A DNA stretch of 64,000 nt from Thecaphora thlaspeos (lineage: Eukaryota; Basidiomycota; Ustilaginomycetes; Urocystidales; Glomosporiaceae), in assembly GCA_900291925.1 (NCBI GenBank), contig UWYS01000008.1, positions 124,001 through 188,000 of the forward strand. Direction: 5' to 3'. The notes below the pieces were generated by a model. That model was not told the origin of the DNA and did no database searches. It saw only the letters and a program-made list of their open reading frames with translations. A program made the position numbers and the translations under genes. Shown here one piece after another: positions 33,919 through 43,743 of the stretch (position 1 is its first letter; each line of letters opens with the position of its first letter).

Positions 33919-36558
33919 CTATCCGTGTGTGTCGCTCGTGCCGTCCACACTCCAGTCCGTTCCGCCCAGACCTCCGACGAGGTCATTGGCGCTGCTCTCC
34001 CTCCTCTCCCTCCTCTTTTTCCCCCTCTCCCTCTCGATTGCCACGGGCGCCGTCGCCGTCAACGACGACGACTTTTCACTTTCGCCCCTCACCCTTCTGC
34101 CCGGCAGCGCCGGATCAAAGGGGTCCTTGACCACCCAGTCCCACGTATGCACCATGGTGATGTTGCCGTTCCTGATCCTGCTGGCGTAGCTGTCGCCCAC
34201 CATGCCCGCCACGCCCTCTTTGCCCCTCCCGTCCGCCGCTGCGTCGCCCGCCGACTCTGCGGCCTGCATCTGGAGCTGCAGCTCCTGCTGCCTCCGCTGC
34301 AGCTCCTCCTTGTCCTCCTCGGGTAGCACCACAGCTTCCTTCTCCTTGAGCTGCAGCACCAGCTTCTCGAGCGCAGCGTGAAGCGTCGTGTTGCCGCTTC
34401 CGCTCCCTCCGCCACCGTTGCGCGACTTGGAGATGTTGGAGCTGAGGTCGGTCGATGAGCTCGACCCGCCGACCAGATCGCGCGATGCCGGAAGGCCATG
34501 GTAGAAGCGTTCGGCGTGCTTGTCGTCCAGCAGCGGCGGCGGGTCTTCGAAGCGAGAGACGCGCTTTAGCAACTCGTTATTCGAGACGAGACGGGCCGAC
34601 ATGGAAAGGGCTGCCGGATGACGGTACGCCAGTGGCGGCACCAGGCTGCCCGATGGTGGCACGAGCGCAGAGGGTCGCCCCTGAGGTATCACGGGCGTGA
34701 GGATGGGCGCGGCCAGCGCGTTCGCCACCACGGCGTTGTCCTCATAGAGCGTAGGTGGCGGAAGCGTCGAGACGAGCCAGCTAGGACCGGGCTGGAACGG
34801 CAACATCACCGGACGTGCGCCCACCGCGCCGTAGAGGCTGTCGTTGGGAACATATCGTGCCGGATCGGCGATTCCAGAGGCCAGTCGACGACGTTTCGAA
34901 GCGGCGTCCTGGTGTGCGGCACCCTGCGGTGTCAGATAGATGCCCGCCGCTCCAGAGGTGGATGGATCGTCCACCAGCGCCTTGAAGTCAGCCGCGAAAG
35001 CGCGCAACGACGACGTAGGAGGTGCGATTGAGACGAGATCGTCCTGATGCGACAGCATCTCAGTGACCATTTCATCAAGGTCGCCCAGCTCCGCCTTCGG
35101 ATAGGCGGTGCCCACCGTTGAGGTCTTGTAGGGAATCGCCTCTTTCCAGCAGTCGCGTAGCACCCGCCGTGTTTGCATTGCCTCGAGAGCTTTCTCCGCT
35201 TCGGCGGCCCTTTGCTCGACTGTTGGCTCCGACTGTGCCTCCTTCGAGACTTTGGCGGCTTCCGCCTCGCCCTCTGCGGTGCGAGCGGCAGCCGCCGCAT
35301 CGGTCGCCGCTAGTGCGGCACGCTGGGCCGCCTCGACCCGCTGCCTCTCTTGCTCAATGTGTTCGAGGTCCGTGTCTTGAGGCTGTGGGGAATGTCTGGC
35401 CTCTGACCCTTGCGCAGCCGCCTCTGCCTTGACAGCCACAGCCACATCCGGGAGGGCGCTAGGCCAGGAGGCACCGTTGCGGGCGTCTCTGCTTGGCGAT
35501 TCCGACCAAGACCCTGTCGGCGGAAAGATTGGAAGATAGCTGGGAACGTAGTCGATCTTCAAAGGGCCGAAGCTCCGCAATACATCCTCGTAAACGGACT
35601 GAGGATGGCCGTCCGGTGAGGGGCGACGCGTGCCTCGCCGTGATGGGGACCGCGACTGCAACCGCGCCGGAGTGACGCCGTTCCGCTGCCGCCGTGGCGA
35701 TGTGCCAGGACGGCCACATATGTCAAGGTGGCCGTGGCCGGGACTGCTCTCGGCGTCACTGCTTGAGGAGAGACCGTTCTCGTTGTCATCTTCGAGCTCC
35801 TCGCTCGCCGTGGTGGAAGCTGACCGGCTGGGTGGCCGCCCGTTCGTCCCGACTCCGACGTGGCTGTCGACGTCCATGTCGTCCGACTCGAACGTCTTGC
35901 GCTTGCCCGCCTTGACCGACACACGCGTGACGCGTTGGCCCTTTTGTGATCCGGTGTCGTGCCACACGAGCTTCTCGATGCGCCTCTCGCTCTTGTAGCT
36001 CTGCGCGGCCAGCGTGTCGTAGTCATCCAGCGAGATGGGAAGGTAGTGGAGCTCAGCGGCAGAGTCTGGGACGGGCTGGTGTCTGCCGACCGAGAGTCGC
36101 TTGCGTAAGTCTTTTGCCCTTTGCGGATCGTAGAGAGAATCTCCGGAGTCGTACCTGGACGGTGGGAGCGCAGAGGCGCCGTCGGCTGTGGTTGAGCTGC
36201 GGTTGGGCTGCGCCGTCCGGCCGTGTGCGTCGAGGTCGCGTTCTGCACCGAAAGTGAGCCTGGCCTCGTCCTTGGCCCATTGGAGGACCTCTTGTACCGG
36301 ATCGGCGCCCATGATGTGTTCGAGGGCGGCGGCGAGGTCATGGGGAACGATGACATTGCGTCCGCTCAGGTTAGCGTGCTGGACGCACGTTGTGCCAATG
36401 AGCTGGATGTAACGCTGGAGGAGCTCTGTAAGGAGGTGTACAGCGGTGGAGGATGACTTGGAGAAGCCAGCCGAGGAGAGGAGCGCGAGGAGGGAGAGGG
36501 AGAGGTGGGAAGCGGCATAGGTAGAAGCCGACGAGGCGGAGCGTTTGGGACCGGCCAT
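33919..36558 (-). CDS. TAF3: Histone-fold (bromodomain-associated) transcription factor, TAF3-like
   Basis: A single exon on the minus strand encodes 879 aa from the ATG at 36558; eight more codons upstream would need a TTG start. Residues about 15-90 are a histone-fold domain of the bromodomain-associated class: SLSLLALLSSAGFSKSSSTA, then LLTELLQRYIQLIGTTCVQHANLSGR. This is the form found in TAF3 of TFIID and TAF8/Spt7-type partners. The long middle is acidic and Ser-rich, with an Ala/Glu coiled-coil stretch (about 400-460) and a basic patch near the end (ERERGKKRRERR). There is no bromodomain, which argues against Spt7, and no PHD finger, as is usual for fungal TAF3. A role in promoter recognition with TAF10 is likely by family. 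Its 3' end is 86 bp from that of the orphan domain gene. Confidence 0.7.
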   Translation of the reverse strand: MAGPKRSASSASTYAASHLSLSLLALLSSAGFSKSSSTAVHLLTELLQRYIQLIGTTCVQHANLSGRNVIVPHDLAAALEHIMGADPVQEVLQWAKDEARLTFGAERDLDAHGRTAQPNRSSTTADGASALPPSRYDSGDSLYDPQRAKDLRKRLSVGRHQPVPDSAAELHYLPISLDDYDTLAAQSYKSERRIEKLVWHDTGSQKGQRVTRVSVKAGKRKTFESDDMDVDSHVGVGTNGRPPSRSASTTASEELEDDNENGLSSSSDAESSPGHGHLDICGRPGTSPRRQRNGVTPARLQSRSPSRRGTRRPSPDGHPQSVYEDVLRSFGPLKIDYVPSYLPIFPPTGSWSESPSRDARNGASWPSALPDVAVAVKAEAAAQGSEARHSPQPQDTDLEHIEQERQRVEAAQRAALAATDAAAAARTAEGEAEAAKVSKEAQSEPTVEQRAAEAEKALEAMQTRRVLRDCWKEAIPYKTSTVGTAYPKAELGDLDEMVTEMLSHQDDLVSIAPPTSSLRAFAADFKALVDDPSTSGAAGIYLTPQGAAHQDAASKRRRLASGIADPARYVPNDSLYGAVGARPVMLPFQPGPSWLVSTLPPPTLYEDNAVVANALAAPILTPVIPQGRPSALVPPSGSLVPPLAYRHPAALSMSARLVSNNELLKRVSRFEDPPPLLDDKHAERFYHGLPASRDLVGGSSSSTDLSSNISKSRNGGGGSGSGNTTLHAALEKLVLQLKEKEAVVLPEEDKEELQRRQQELQLQMQAAESAGDAAADGRGKEGVAGMVGDSYASRIRNGNITMVHTWDWVVKDPFDPALPGRRVRGESEKSSSLTATAPVAIERERGKKRRERRESSANDLVGGLGGTDWSVDGTSDTHG

Positions 36559-37640
36559 GTCGGAGGGGGAGGGGTGTGCCAAAGCTTAAGCGGCGTCGAC
36601 GTGGGCTGCGGCCGTAATGCTGCGGGACAAGATGACGATGAGCAGATGGCGATGGGCAGATGAAAGGGATGAGGAGGCGCGCGTGGCGAACGAGAAGATG
36701 CGCCGTAATGCGGTTAGCGTGCGTTCAGCCATGCACTGGAAGGACTGAGGCGTGCGCGTGGTAGGATGCCGGTGTGTAAGTAGTAGGGAGGAGATGATTC
36801 GGGGCTTGCGGCGAAGTGCGCGGGAGAGGCGCGAATGTTTAGGGGCTGGCGTGGGCGGGCCGGGCGGTGAGGGCGGTGATGGGGAGACTGGCGATGGCGC
36901 GGGAAGTGGCAATCTGCATCCCGACGAGCGCGGGTGGCTTCAAGTTGACCGGCGTCCGAGGCCTGCCGATGCTCTGTGGCGGAAGAGAGAGAGAGAGAGA
37001 GAGAGGGGTGGTGAGGGGAGAGGAGCCACGCGTGTTGGTGTAGTTGTGGATGGAGGATGGAGGAGGTGATGGGCCGCGAGAGCGAGGGAGAGAGAGAGAG
37101 CGCCCAGGAGGTGCATCTGCAGGGCGTGGCGTTGGGCTTCACGTGATGCGCCGAGCAGAGGTGGAGCAGCCAAGCGGCGGCGTCGCCCAAGCAAGAGAGA
37201 GCCAGTCAGCGCCGCGCCCGCACAAATTTCAAAAGAGAGTCCAGTTGTAGTCAGAGTTGTTGGCGATCGGCCGTATCGGGTCTGAGCCCGATGCAATCAG
37301 ACTGATCGGGCTGCGGTGAGTCGCCGACTCGCCGTCGGAGCTGCTACCACCAGGACTAGACGCAAGGCATGCTTGTGGGATTGCTGGGGACCGTCTAATG
37401 TACAAATAGACGCTCCTGGGCACCATCGTCGAGCTGGAATCTATCATCCTTGACATCTATCTTCTACAAGAGTGACGTGCGTGTCTGGATGGACGCGTCC
37501 AGCGAAGAGATTCAATTATTGTAAAAGATGGCCACACCCACTCTTCTCTTCTCCCTCACACCTGCCCTCCTCCCTCTCACCACCTCCTCCCACTCACGCA
37601 CTGCATCGCCCCCGTTCTCCCACACACCTTCAACCTCACC
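36559..37640. other. Divergent intergenic region with GA repeats
   Basis: About 1.1 kb shared upstream of the TAF3-like and PAB2 genes. (GA)n tracts lie at 36984-37004 and about 37086-37099. The PAB2 side is pyrimidine-rich from about 37530. I see no gene. Confidence 0.5.
36984..37004. repeat. (GA)n microsatellite
   Basis: About ten GA units in the divergent promoter region; a shorter GA tract follows near 37086-37099. GA/CT tracts are typical nucleosome-excluding promoter elements. Confidence 0.9.
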
Positions 37641-38709
37641 ATGTCGGCCGAAGAGCAAGTCTCTCTCTCGCTACCCGCATCCTCGTCCAAGCGCACAGAC
37701 GACACCGCTGCCCAGCCATCTTCCACAGCCGCAGAAGCTACACCAGACACCGACGCCATGCTCGCAGACGACCAGGCCGAGATCGAGGCAATGAAGCAGC
37801 GCGTAGCAGAGATGGAGGCAGAGGCCGCAAAGCTCAGAGAAATGCAGGACACTGCCGGCGCCGCCGCAGCCAACCCCAGCCACCCCACAGACGAGGAAAA
37901 GGAAGAGGTCGACTCCAGAAGCGTATACGTCGGAAACGTGAGTCGACAGAGTAGTAGAGCCGCCTGGTAGTCACGCGCCCCTCGCACGGCCGGGCACCCG
38001 CCCTCCCTGCGCCCCCTCTCGCCTCGCTCTCACACTGACCCACTTTCTCCCGCGGCCGACTGCACCTCCCTGCTCCCTCCATCTCACCCATGTAGGTCGA
38101 CTACGGCGCGACACCAGAAGAAATCCAGCAACACTTCCAGAGCTGCGGCACAATCAACCGCGTCACGATCCTTTGCGACAAGTTTACCGGTCATCCCAAA
38201 GGGTGAGTGCCGACCGGCTCTTCGCTCGGCGGCGGCCGCAGCACTCGTTCGGTCTCGCATGGCTTCATTGTGAAACTGTCCGCTCACCGCCACCTCTCTC
38301 TCCCTGCACTCTCCCGTCGACACGCATCCACAACGCCCCTCGTCAACCTGTAGCTACGCCTACATCGAGTTTGCCGATCCTTCGCTGGTTGCCAACGCCA
38401 TGGTCCTCAACGAGTCCCTCTTCCGCGGTCGTCTGATCAAGGTGAGTCCTCGCCCTAGGCCCTGCAGCGCCTCTACCTGCCAACATCCCGCTGTCAGGAT
38501 GCGCCGAGTCGAGCTGAGCTGCTTTCTCTTCTGCCCGACCCTGAATCGTCATGTCCACCTCATTCTGGTCTTTGCCCTATCAACAGGTCACAGCAAAACG
38601 GACAAACCTGCCTGGCCTGGCTGCACGCGGACGAGGAAGGGGACGAGGAGGCTACCGACCCTACCGAGCGCGTGGCTTCCGAGGAAGGGGCCGTGGACGC
38701 GGATACTGA
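37641..38709 (+). CDS. PAB2: Nuclear polyadenylate-binding protein Pab2/PABPN1
   Basis: Four exons, 37641-37937, 38096-38202, 38354-38441 and 38587-38709, give 204 aa. The order of parts is diagnostic: an acidic N-terminus, a coiled coil ([20 protein letters not shown], about 46-66), a single RRM with RNP2 VYVGNV across intron 1 and RNP1 KGYAYIEF across intron 2, then an RG-rich tail ending [14 protein letters not shown]1 binds nascent poly(A) tails in the nucleus, stimulates poly(A) polymerase, and in fission yeast Pab2 takes part in exosome-linked RNA decay. The RG tail is a likely substrate for arginine methylation. Each intron falls at or next to an RNP motif. The ATG at 37641 is in a good context (CACCATG). 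Confidence 0.94.
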
Positions 38710-39332
38710 GGCATGGGCCTCATCGCCACTGTGCGACCCACCAAGGCCATCACCATGCACGCCCCGTGAAAGGAGGGTGGCCCGCGTCAACCTACCCTCT
38801 GGCCGCAGTAAAAGACAAGATCGACCCGGATCTACAACCTGCGTTACTGTAATATAACATCCCTGTGGCTCGATGAAAGCCAATCCTCTTGCCCCTGCTA
38901 GCATCGACGATCTGTCCGACGACGTGTGATGCTGCGGCGGCATGGCTTGGCGCTCTAAAAAACCAGTGCAGACGGGCCCAGCCGGTCAATATGACTCGAG
39001 AGAGCTCCATCGAATAGAAGATGGGGTGACGCAGAAGCTGGTCTGGGATAGTAGGGGGTCGCAAGACGCGAGGCAGCCAGGCGGATGGGAACCGACGAGT
39101 CCTGGTCACACACACACACACACACACACACCTACACCCAAACTTGTATATGTATATATGTTTGTGTATAAGCGCACGCAGGCAGCCTATCCTCATGTTC
39201 GGTGGTGGCTGTACGCCGCTTGTACGCCGCAAAGAGTGGTCCCAGATTGATTAACGGGAGGGAAAGAAAGCCTGGTTGCAATCTTCGAGGGCGACAGAGA
39301 TTTGGCGATATCGCCGGGCAAGGTAGCAAGTT
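38710..39332. other. Convergent intergenic region with a CA repeat
   Basis: It contains the 3' UTRs of PAB2 and ISD11, with a (CA)n microsatellite at 39107-39131 followed by an AT-richer TATATGTATATATG stretch. No gene is seen. Confidence 0.5.
39107..39131. repeat. (CA)n microsatellite
   Basis: About twelve uninterrupted CA units between the PAB2 and ISD11 3' ends; likely length-variable between isolates. Confidence 0.95.
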
Positions 39333-39587
39333 TCAGTCGCTCTTTGGTGCGCCGCCCGAGCTTTGCGGACCCTGTGTGGGTTGACCGCCGCCTCCAACCG
39401 ATGCCTCGGCGCCTGCCCCCCCACCGCCAATGATGAGCTTTGGCCTCTCGACGACCAGCTTCTCGCCCTCGTAGAGTCGATTCATGATGGCCGATCTCTG
39501 GAGCACCTTGAGGTCGTCCAGTGCGGTCCTGTAGAAGAGGGAGAGCTTTTCGTCGTCGCTCATGGCGGCCGCTGCGATGCTACTGGA

Positions 39588-39641
<54 letters not shown>

Positions 39642-40041
39642 CGCCGAGATGGAGTCGGGCGAGAGGAGGGTGGATGGCGAGACTTTGGCGGTGGCGGAGC
39701 CTTGCTTGGAAAAGGGCGATGATTGCGCCGCCTGCGCTTCTGGCAAGAGGGCGCTGCGGAACATGTCGCGCGACCGACGTAGAAAGTATGTGCGGAAGTT
39801 GTACGACGCCTGTAGGCGGAAGGGGCGGAAGGGACAAGAGCGGTGGCGCGGAGAGCAAATGGTTGTGAGACAGCGTTTGGCGGCGATGGCATGATCAACG
39901 CTGGGGCGAGCCGGGTTGCGAAAGGCTTCCACGGAGCGGGAAGCGCCTATTGCGGTGATTACTTACGAATGACTGCGAGGTGTGGAGGTACTTGCGGTAG
40001 AGCTGCAGAATCTGCGACCTCGAAGGTACGACGTGCTGCAT
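39333..40041 (-). CDS. ISD11: LYR-motif protein Isd11 (LYRM4), with a repeat-expanded insert
   Basis: Two exons on the minus strand, 40041-39967 and 39809-39333, give 183 aa. Exon 1 holds the LYR motif in RSQILQLYRKYLHTSQSF and exon 2 begins ASYNFRTYFLRRSRDMFR, a good match to Isd11. Isd11 stabilises the cysteine desulfurase Nfs1 in the mitochondrial matrix with acyl carrier protein and is needed for Fe-S cluster assembly. The closing helices (LDDLKVLQRSAIMNRLYEGEKLVVE) also fit. The protein is about twice the usual 90-100 aa: a Ser/Ala-rich insert with nine Asn-Gly pairs, coded by a perfect hexanucleotide repeat, splits the helical bundle, and a Gly-rich tail follows. The insert should be disordered. 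Confidence 0.85.
39588..39641. repeat. Nine-copy GCCGTT hexanucleotide repeat inside ISD11
   Basis: Nine perfect units read on the minus strand as nine Asn-Gly pairs. The length is a multiple of three, so copy-number change would keep the frame. Confidence 0.97.
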
Positions 40042-41993
40042 TGTGGCTGTCGAGTGGTTGTGGTGAACGTGTAGGGTTTGCAGATAGACGCTTGCGAGGA
40101 TGCGTTTGTGTGTCTGTGTCTGGAGGGCGGTAGAGATAGGATGGCCAAAGTGGATGTGAGCTGGAGCGCGGCGGCAAAGTGGCGAGTGGCAATCGAGTGG
40201 CGCCAAGGGGGGTGCAAGATGTGCTTGAGAGGCGCACTCACACGGCGATGCGGCAAGAGCTGAACTGCGGCAGAGGCCTGGGGTTGGCGCGATGGAGGGC
40301 GAGGTTGGTTGATGCTGCAGTGAGGTGGAGATGCGGACGGAGAGGGTGGGAAAAGAGGCAGTAGTGGTGGAGGCGGGACTATGGAAGGCCAGCGACCGCT
40401 TAGAAATCTTGAATAGTTATCTTGAAATCTCGGACGCCCGCTCAGCCGCTCGTCCGTCCAAGGGCCACTGTCAGTTGTGCGTGTCGTGCGTGTCGTGCGT
40501 GTCGTGCGTGCCGAGAGTGCCGATTGACAGGGCGTCCCGCGTCGCCCGATTTCGCTCAGCTGCGATGGGAAGTCTCCGTCGCCTCGACACTCGGAACCGA
40601 TCGCATGTCCGGGTTCCATGCCGCGCGAACGGCATACAAAATTGCTTCTCGCCCACGGTGCCACCTGCCACAACGCCTGACCTGGCTCAGCGACCACCTT
40701 GCAGTGTTCTGTACCTATGTACTGTAAACCAACGGCGAACGACGACGTCCAAAGTAGTGCTGTACACTCTGTCTCAGCCCTCGTCGAAACAGTCAAGAGT
40801 TGTGAGTCTCGATGGACCTGGCGCCGCCTCGACTCGTAGCGGGGCTCGGCGATGGAGCTTCAACTGTCGCACGGCTATGCGCCACGCAAACTCGTCCTCT
40901 GCCGGCCTTCTCTTCTGCCGTCGATCCGCCCATGCACACCTGTCAAATAACGCGATCAACGCAGGTCATCCTCTCTGCCTATGCCTCGTCGTCCGCCACC
41001 ACCTAACTACAGTAGTGCCCTCAATCCCAACCACACATCGCTCACACAATCTCACCCGGCACTCACGCCCGCCCGCTCTCTTTCTGCTGGCCCGCCCACT
41101 CTGACTCAAACTGCAGCCTCGCGTCCGAGTAAACACCGTGCGCACCTCGAACCGCTGCGCCCTCCTCTGGATCAGGGCCCAGCTACATATGAACAGTAGC
41201 GTCTCGCCCTCGCTGCCATCCTCTGGCGATACTCACTTGTCGGAAACTGGCACCGAGCTTGCAACGTGTAGAGTGCATGCCATGCCACATCCTTACGCTG
41301 CCCCTCACGCTCACGCATCCCTGCTTTGCTCGCCCGTCCCTCGTTTCTCGGTGTTTACGCTTCCCCGTCTCCCCCGTTCCTTGCCCTTAGCGAACCAAGA
41401 AAGACACGCAGTCCAGCTTGGCTCGTCCCTCCTGCCCATAATGCAGAAGCTCTCACAAGGTCCGCACCAACAGATCAGTCTAGAACGGCTGCACTCTCCT
41501 CCTGTCTAGCATGCCAACACATCTCGCCGCCCCCGCTTTGGCGCCCAGCCAGCCGAGACTGAAACCGCTCAACAGGCAACAACACTTTTTCCAGTCTACA
41601 AGCTCCTACCTCCTCCCTCATCCTCTGTCTCCACCCATTTGCCATCCGCAGCCACCCAGACCGCAGCCTCGCAACGTCCACCACAAAGTACCCGCTAGCA
41701 TAGCCACGACAGAGGAGACCTGGCCCGTTGCTGTCTTGGGCACTGCAATCACCGTGACCCCCCGTCCCATCTCACCAACGCGACTACCACGGCTCTCCCG
41801 CCCCTCTCCCATTCGTCTCGCGTGCGGCGACAACGGCAACTCGCTCCAACGGCCTCGCCCCTTCCGTGGCCACCTTCAGCGCAGCCACAACGCCTGGACT
41901 CGACAGACAAGCAGGCTGTGCCCTCCAGGTTCTCGCACTAACACCAAGGCCCCTTGCCCATAAAAGCGCTGACAGCGCCCGCCAGTCTACACC
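40042..41993. other. Intergenic region
   Basis: Nearly 2 kb between divergent genes. A 9-nt tandem repeat occupies 40477-40512. Open frames on the plus strand are low in family character. The last 100 bp may hold a missed 5' exon of the GH26-like gene, since acceptor-like CAG triplets occur at 41970-41985 in frame with it. Confidence 0.45.
40477..40512. repeat. Four-copy 9-nt tandem repeat
   Basis: The unit GTGCGTGTC occurs four times, the last copy with one change. It lies in non-coding DNA upstream of ISD11. Confidence 0.9.
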
Positions 41994-43112
41994 ATGTCCA
42001 CAATCACCAAACCCCCCGCCTCTTCGACCGTCCAGTCCGATACAGCATCTGCAACCGTAAACAACACAATCAAGATTCCCGCCACCTCTCTCATGCTTGG
42101 CGGCCTGCCGCTGGGCTTCGTCCCCTCAAACTACGGCGCCAGCTCGATGTCGCAGCTCAACTCCTTGCTCGGTCCGACGGCAGGCAATGCCGCCACCTAC
42201 GGCTGGTACGCCCAGACCTATCCGGACCAACGTTTCAACGGCAACCAGCTCATCTGGCAGATGAACGACATCATTAGCTCCGGCGCCATCCTGGAAGCCG
42301 CCATGATGCCCGTCGGCGGCTGGCAGGGCCTCACTGCCTCGAACATCACCCGAGCCGTAGACATCTGCAACGTCATGAAGAAGTTCACCGACGCTGGCGT
42401 CCAGGTCCGCCTACGCTTCGGCCATGAGGTCAACTGGTACGTCCAGGAGGGTCGCTACGAAGGCGCATCCGATGAGGGCGTGAGCAAGTTCAAGGAAGCG
42501 TTTGCGACGGTCGCCAAGGCATGCCGCGCCATCGCACCCAGCGTCAAGATGTGGTACTCGCCCTCGTGGCAGGACCTTGCTACATACGACAGGTACGCGC
42601 CGGACCTGCGGTATGTCGACCTGGTCGGGCTTGACTTTTACCCAGACCAGCTGGCGAAGGCCAACACCCCTTACCTAATATCGCAGTTCAAGCCTTTCCA
42701 CGACAAGTACACCGCCAACGGTCGCATCAAGTTTGCCATTGGCGAGACGGGCCTGCATCTCGATGCCAACCTCGATGCGCACCTGACGTGGCTAGAGATG
42801 ATGTGCTCCAAAGAGGTCCGCGCGGCGCTTCCCAACCTGATCAGTTTCACCTACTTCAACGTCAACCAGACGGCCGAGCTGGCAGACTATCGCATCCTCC
42901 AGCTGGACCGCAACGCCACCGACGCGTCTAACGCAAAGACGCTCAAGCTGTTGCGTGACCGCACGAAATGGAACTCGCTCAAGGCCCCCAAGACTCTACC
43001 CAAGGGCAGCGCCAGCGAGGCAAAAAGGCAGTACGTTGTCAGCCTGTCTCTGCGCGGCCTCTTGGCGTTGCAGGCCGTCTTGTCCTTGACTTGTCTTATG
43101 ACTTGGCTATAG
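41994..43112 (+). CDS. GH26-like glycoside hydrolase with C-terminal anchor signal
   Basis: A single open exon encodes 372 aa. The TIM-barrel features of family GH26 and relatives are visible: VQVRLRFGHEVNWY (acid/base Glu after His, about 142), MWYSPSW, then YVDLVGLDFYPDQL and KFAIGETGLH (nucleophile Glu, about 258). GH26 enzymes mostly cut beta-mannans; specificity here is a guess. The last 25 residues are hydrophobic (LRGLLALQAVLSLTCLMTWL) and look like a GPI-anchor or membrane signal. No N-terminal signal peptide follows the ATG at 41994, which is odd for an anchored extracellular protein. A stop lies a few codons upstream in frame, but an acceptor between could join an earlier exon, so the 5' end may be incomplete. 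Confidence 0.75.
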   Translation: MSTITKPPASSTVQSDTASATVNNTIKIPATSLMLGGLPLGFVPSNYGASSMSQLNSLLGPTAGNAATYGWYAQTYPDQRFNGNQLIWQMNDIISSGAILEAAMMPVGGWQGLTASNITRAVDICNVMKKFTDAGVQVRLRFGHEVNWYVQEGRYEGASDEGVSKFKEAFATVAKACRAIAPSVKMWYSPSWQDLATYDRYAPDLRYVDLVGLDFYPDQLAKANTPYLISQFKPFHDKYTANGRIKFAIGETGLHLDANLDAHLTWLEMMCSKEVRAALPNLISFTYFNVNQTAELADYRILQLDRNATDASNAKTLKLLRDRTKWNSLKAPKTLPKGSASEAKRQYVVSLSLRGLLALQAVLSLTCLMTWL

Positions 43113-43167
43113 GCTGACCTCGATGCTATCGCTTCGCCCTTCTGTCCGTCCCACTTTGCTATCATAT

Positions 43168-43169
<2 letters not shown>

Positions 43170-43201
<32 letters not shown>
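43170..43201. repeat. (CT)n microsatellite
   Basis: About sixteen CT units shortly after the GH26-like stop codon, probably in its 3' UTR. Confidence 0.95.
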
Positions 43202-43203
<2 letters not shown>

Positions 43204-43574
43204 GCCTTGATATGCCTCGCCTATCTCGTCTTCGTCAACCTCCCCTCCCGACGCTCTACCATAGCTTTACGAGCTCCTCCAAAACCAAGTCAACTGATAA
43301 TACCTCTAGCTAGCCTCCCAATCGCTTTCCCGTACTCCTTTAGCACATAGTCCCGACATATCATACTCAGAACCTGACTCCAAAAAGGCCAGATAGTCCA
43401 TGCGAGCCTTCTCTGCCCCTCACCGTCTTGTCCGACCCATACCCTCTGCTATGCGGCCGTGTCGAGCCGTACCTCGTCCTCCACTCGTGTCTTGTTGGTC
43501 ATCCATAAGTTGAAGCGGCCGACGGGGTCGTTTCGGCATCGTACAAGCAAACGAAGAGGAATGGTCGACCCAAA

Positions 43575-43596
43575 CCCCCCCCCCCCCCCCAAAAAA
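43575..43596. repeat. C16-A6 homopolymer run
   Basis: Sixteen C followed by six A. Homopolymers of this length are prone to sequencing error and slippage. Confidence 0.95.
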
Positions 43597-43743
43597 CCCA
43601 CAACAAAACAAAGAGGGAGGGGGGTTCGCTATAGCGACGCACGCTTCTTACGTTGTCGACGGACGAATTCAGGCCGGCAAGAAAGGCCTTGCAGGAAAGG
43701 GAGGCAGAGCAAATAAAGGCAAACAGAGAATCTCAAGGCCACA

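Larger units (their letters stand above)
43113..43743. other. Convergent intergenic region with CT and C-A tracts
   Basis: 3' regions of the GH26-like and PPT1 genes. A (CT)n microsatellite lies at 43170-43201 and a C16-A6 homopolymer junction at 43575-43596. No gene is seen. Confidence 0.5.

Noticed and set aside
40325..41104. A 259-codon plus-strand frame upstream of the GH26-like gene
   Set aside because: It runs through the 9-nt tandem repeat and has no protein-like character.
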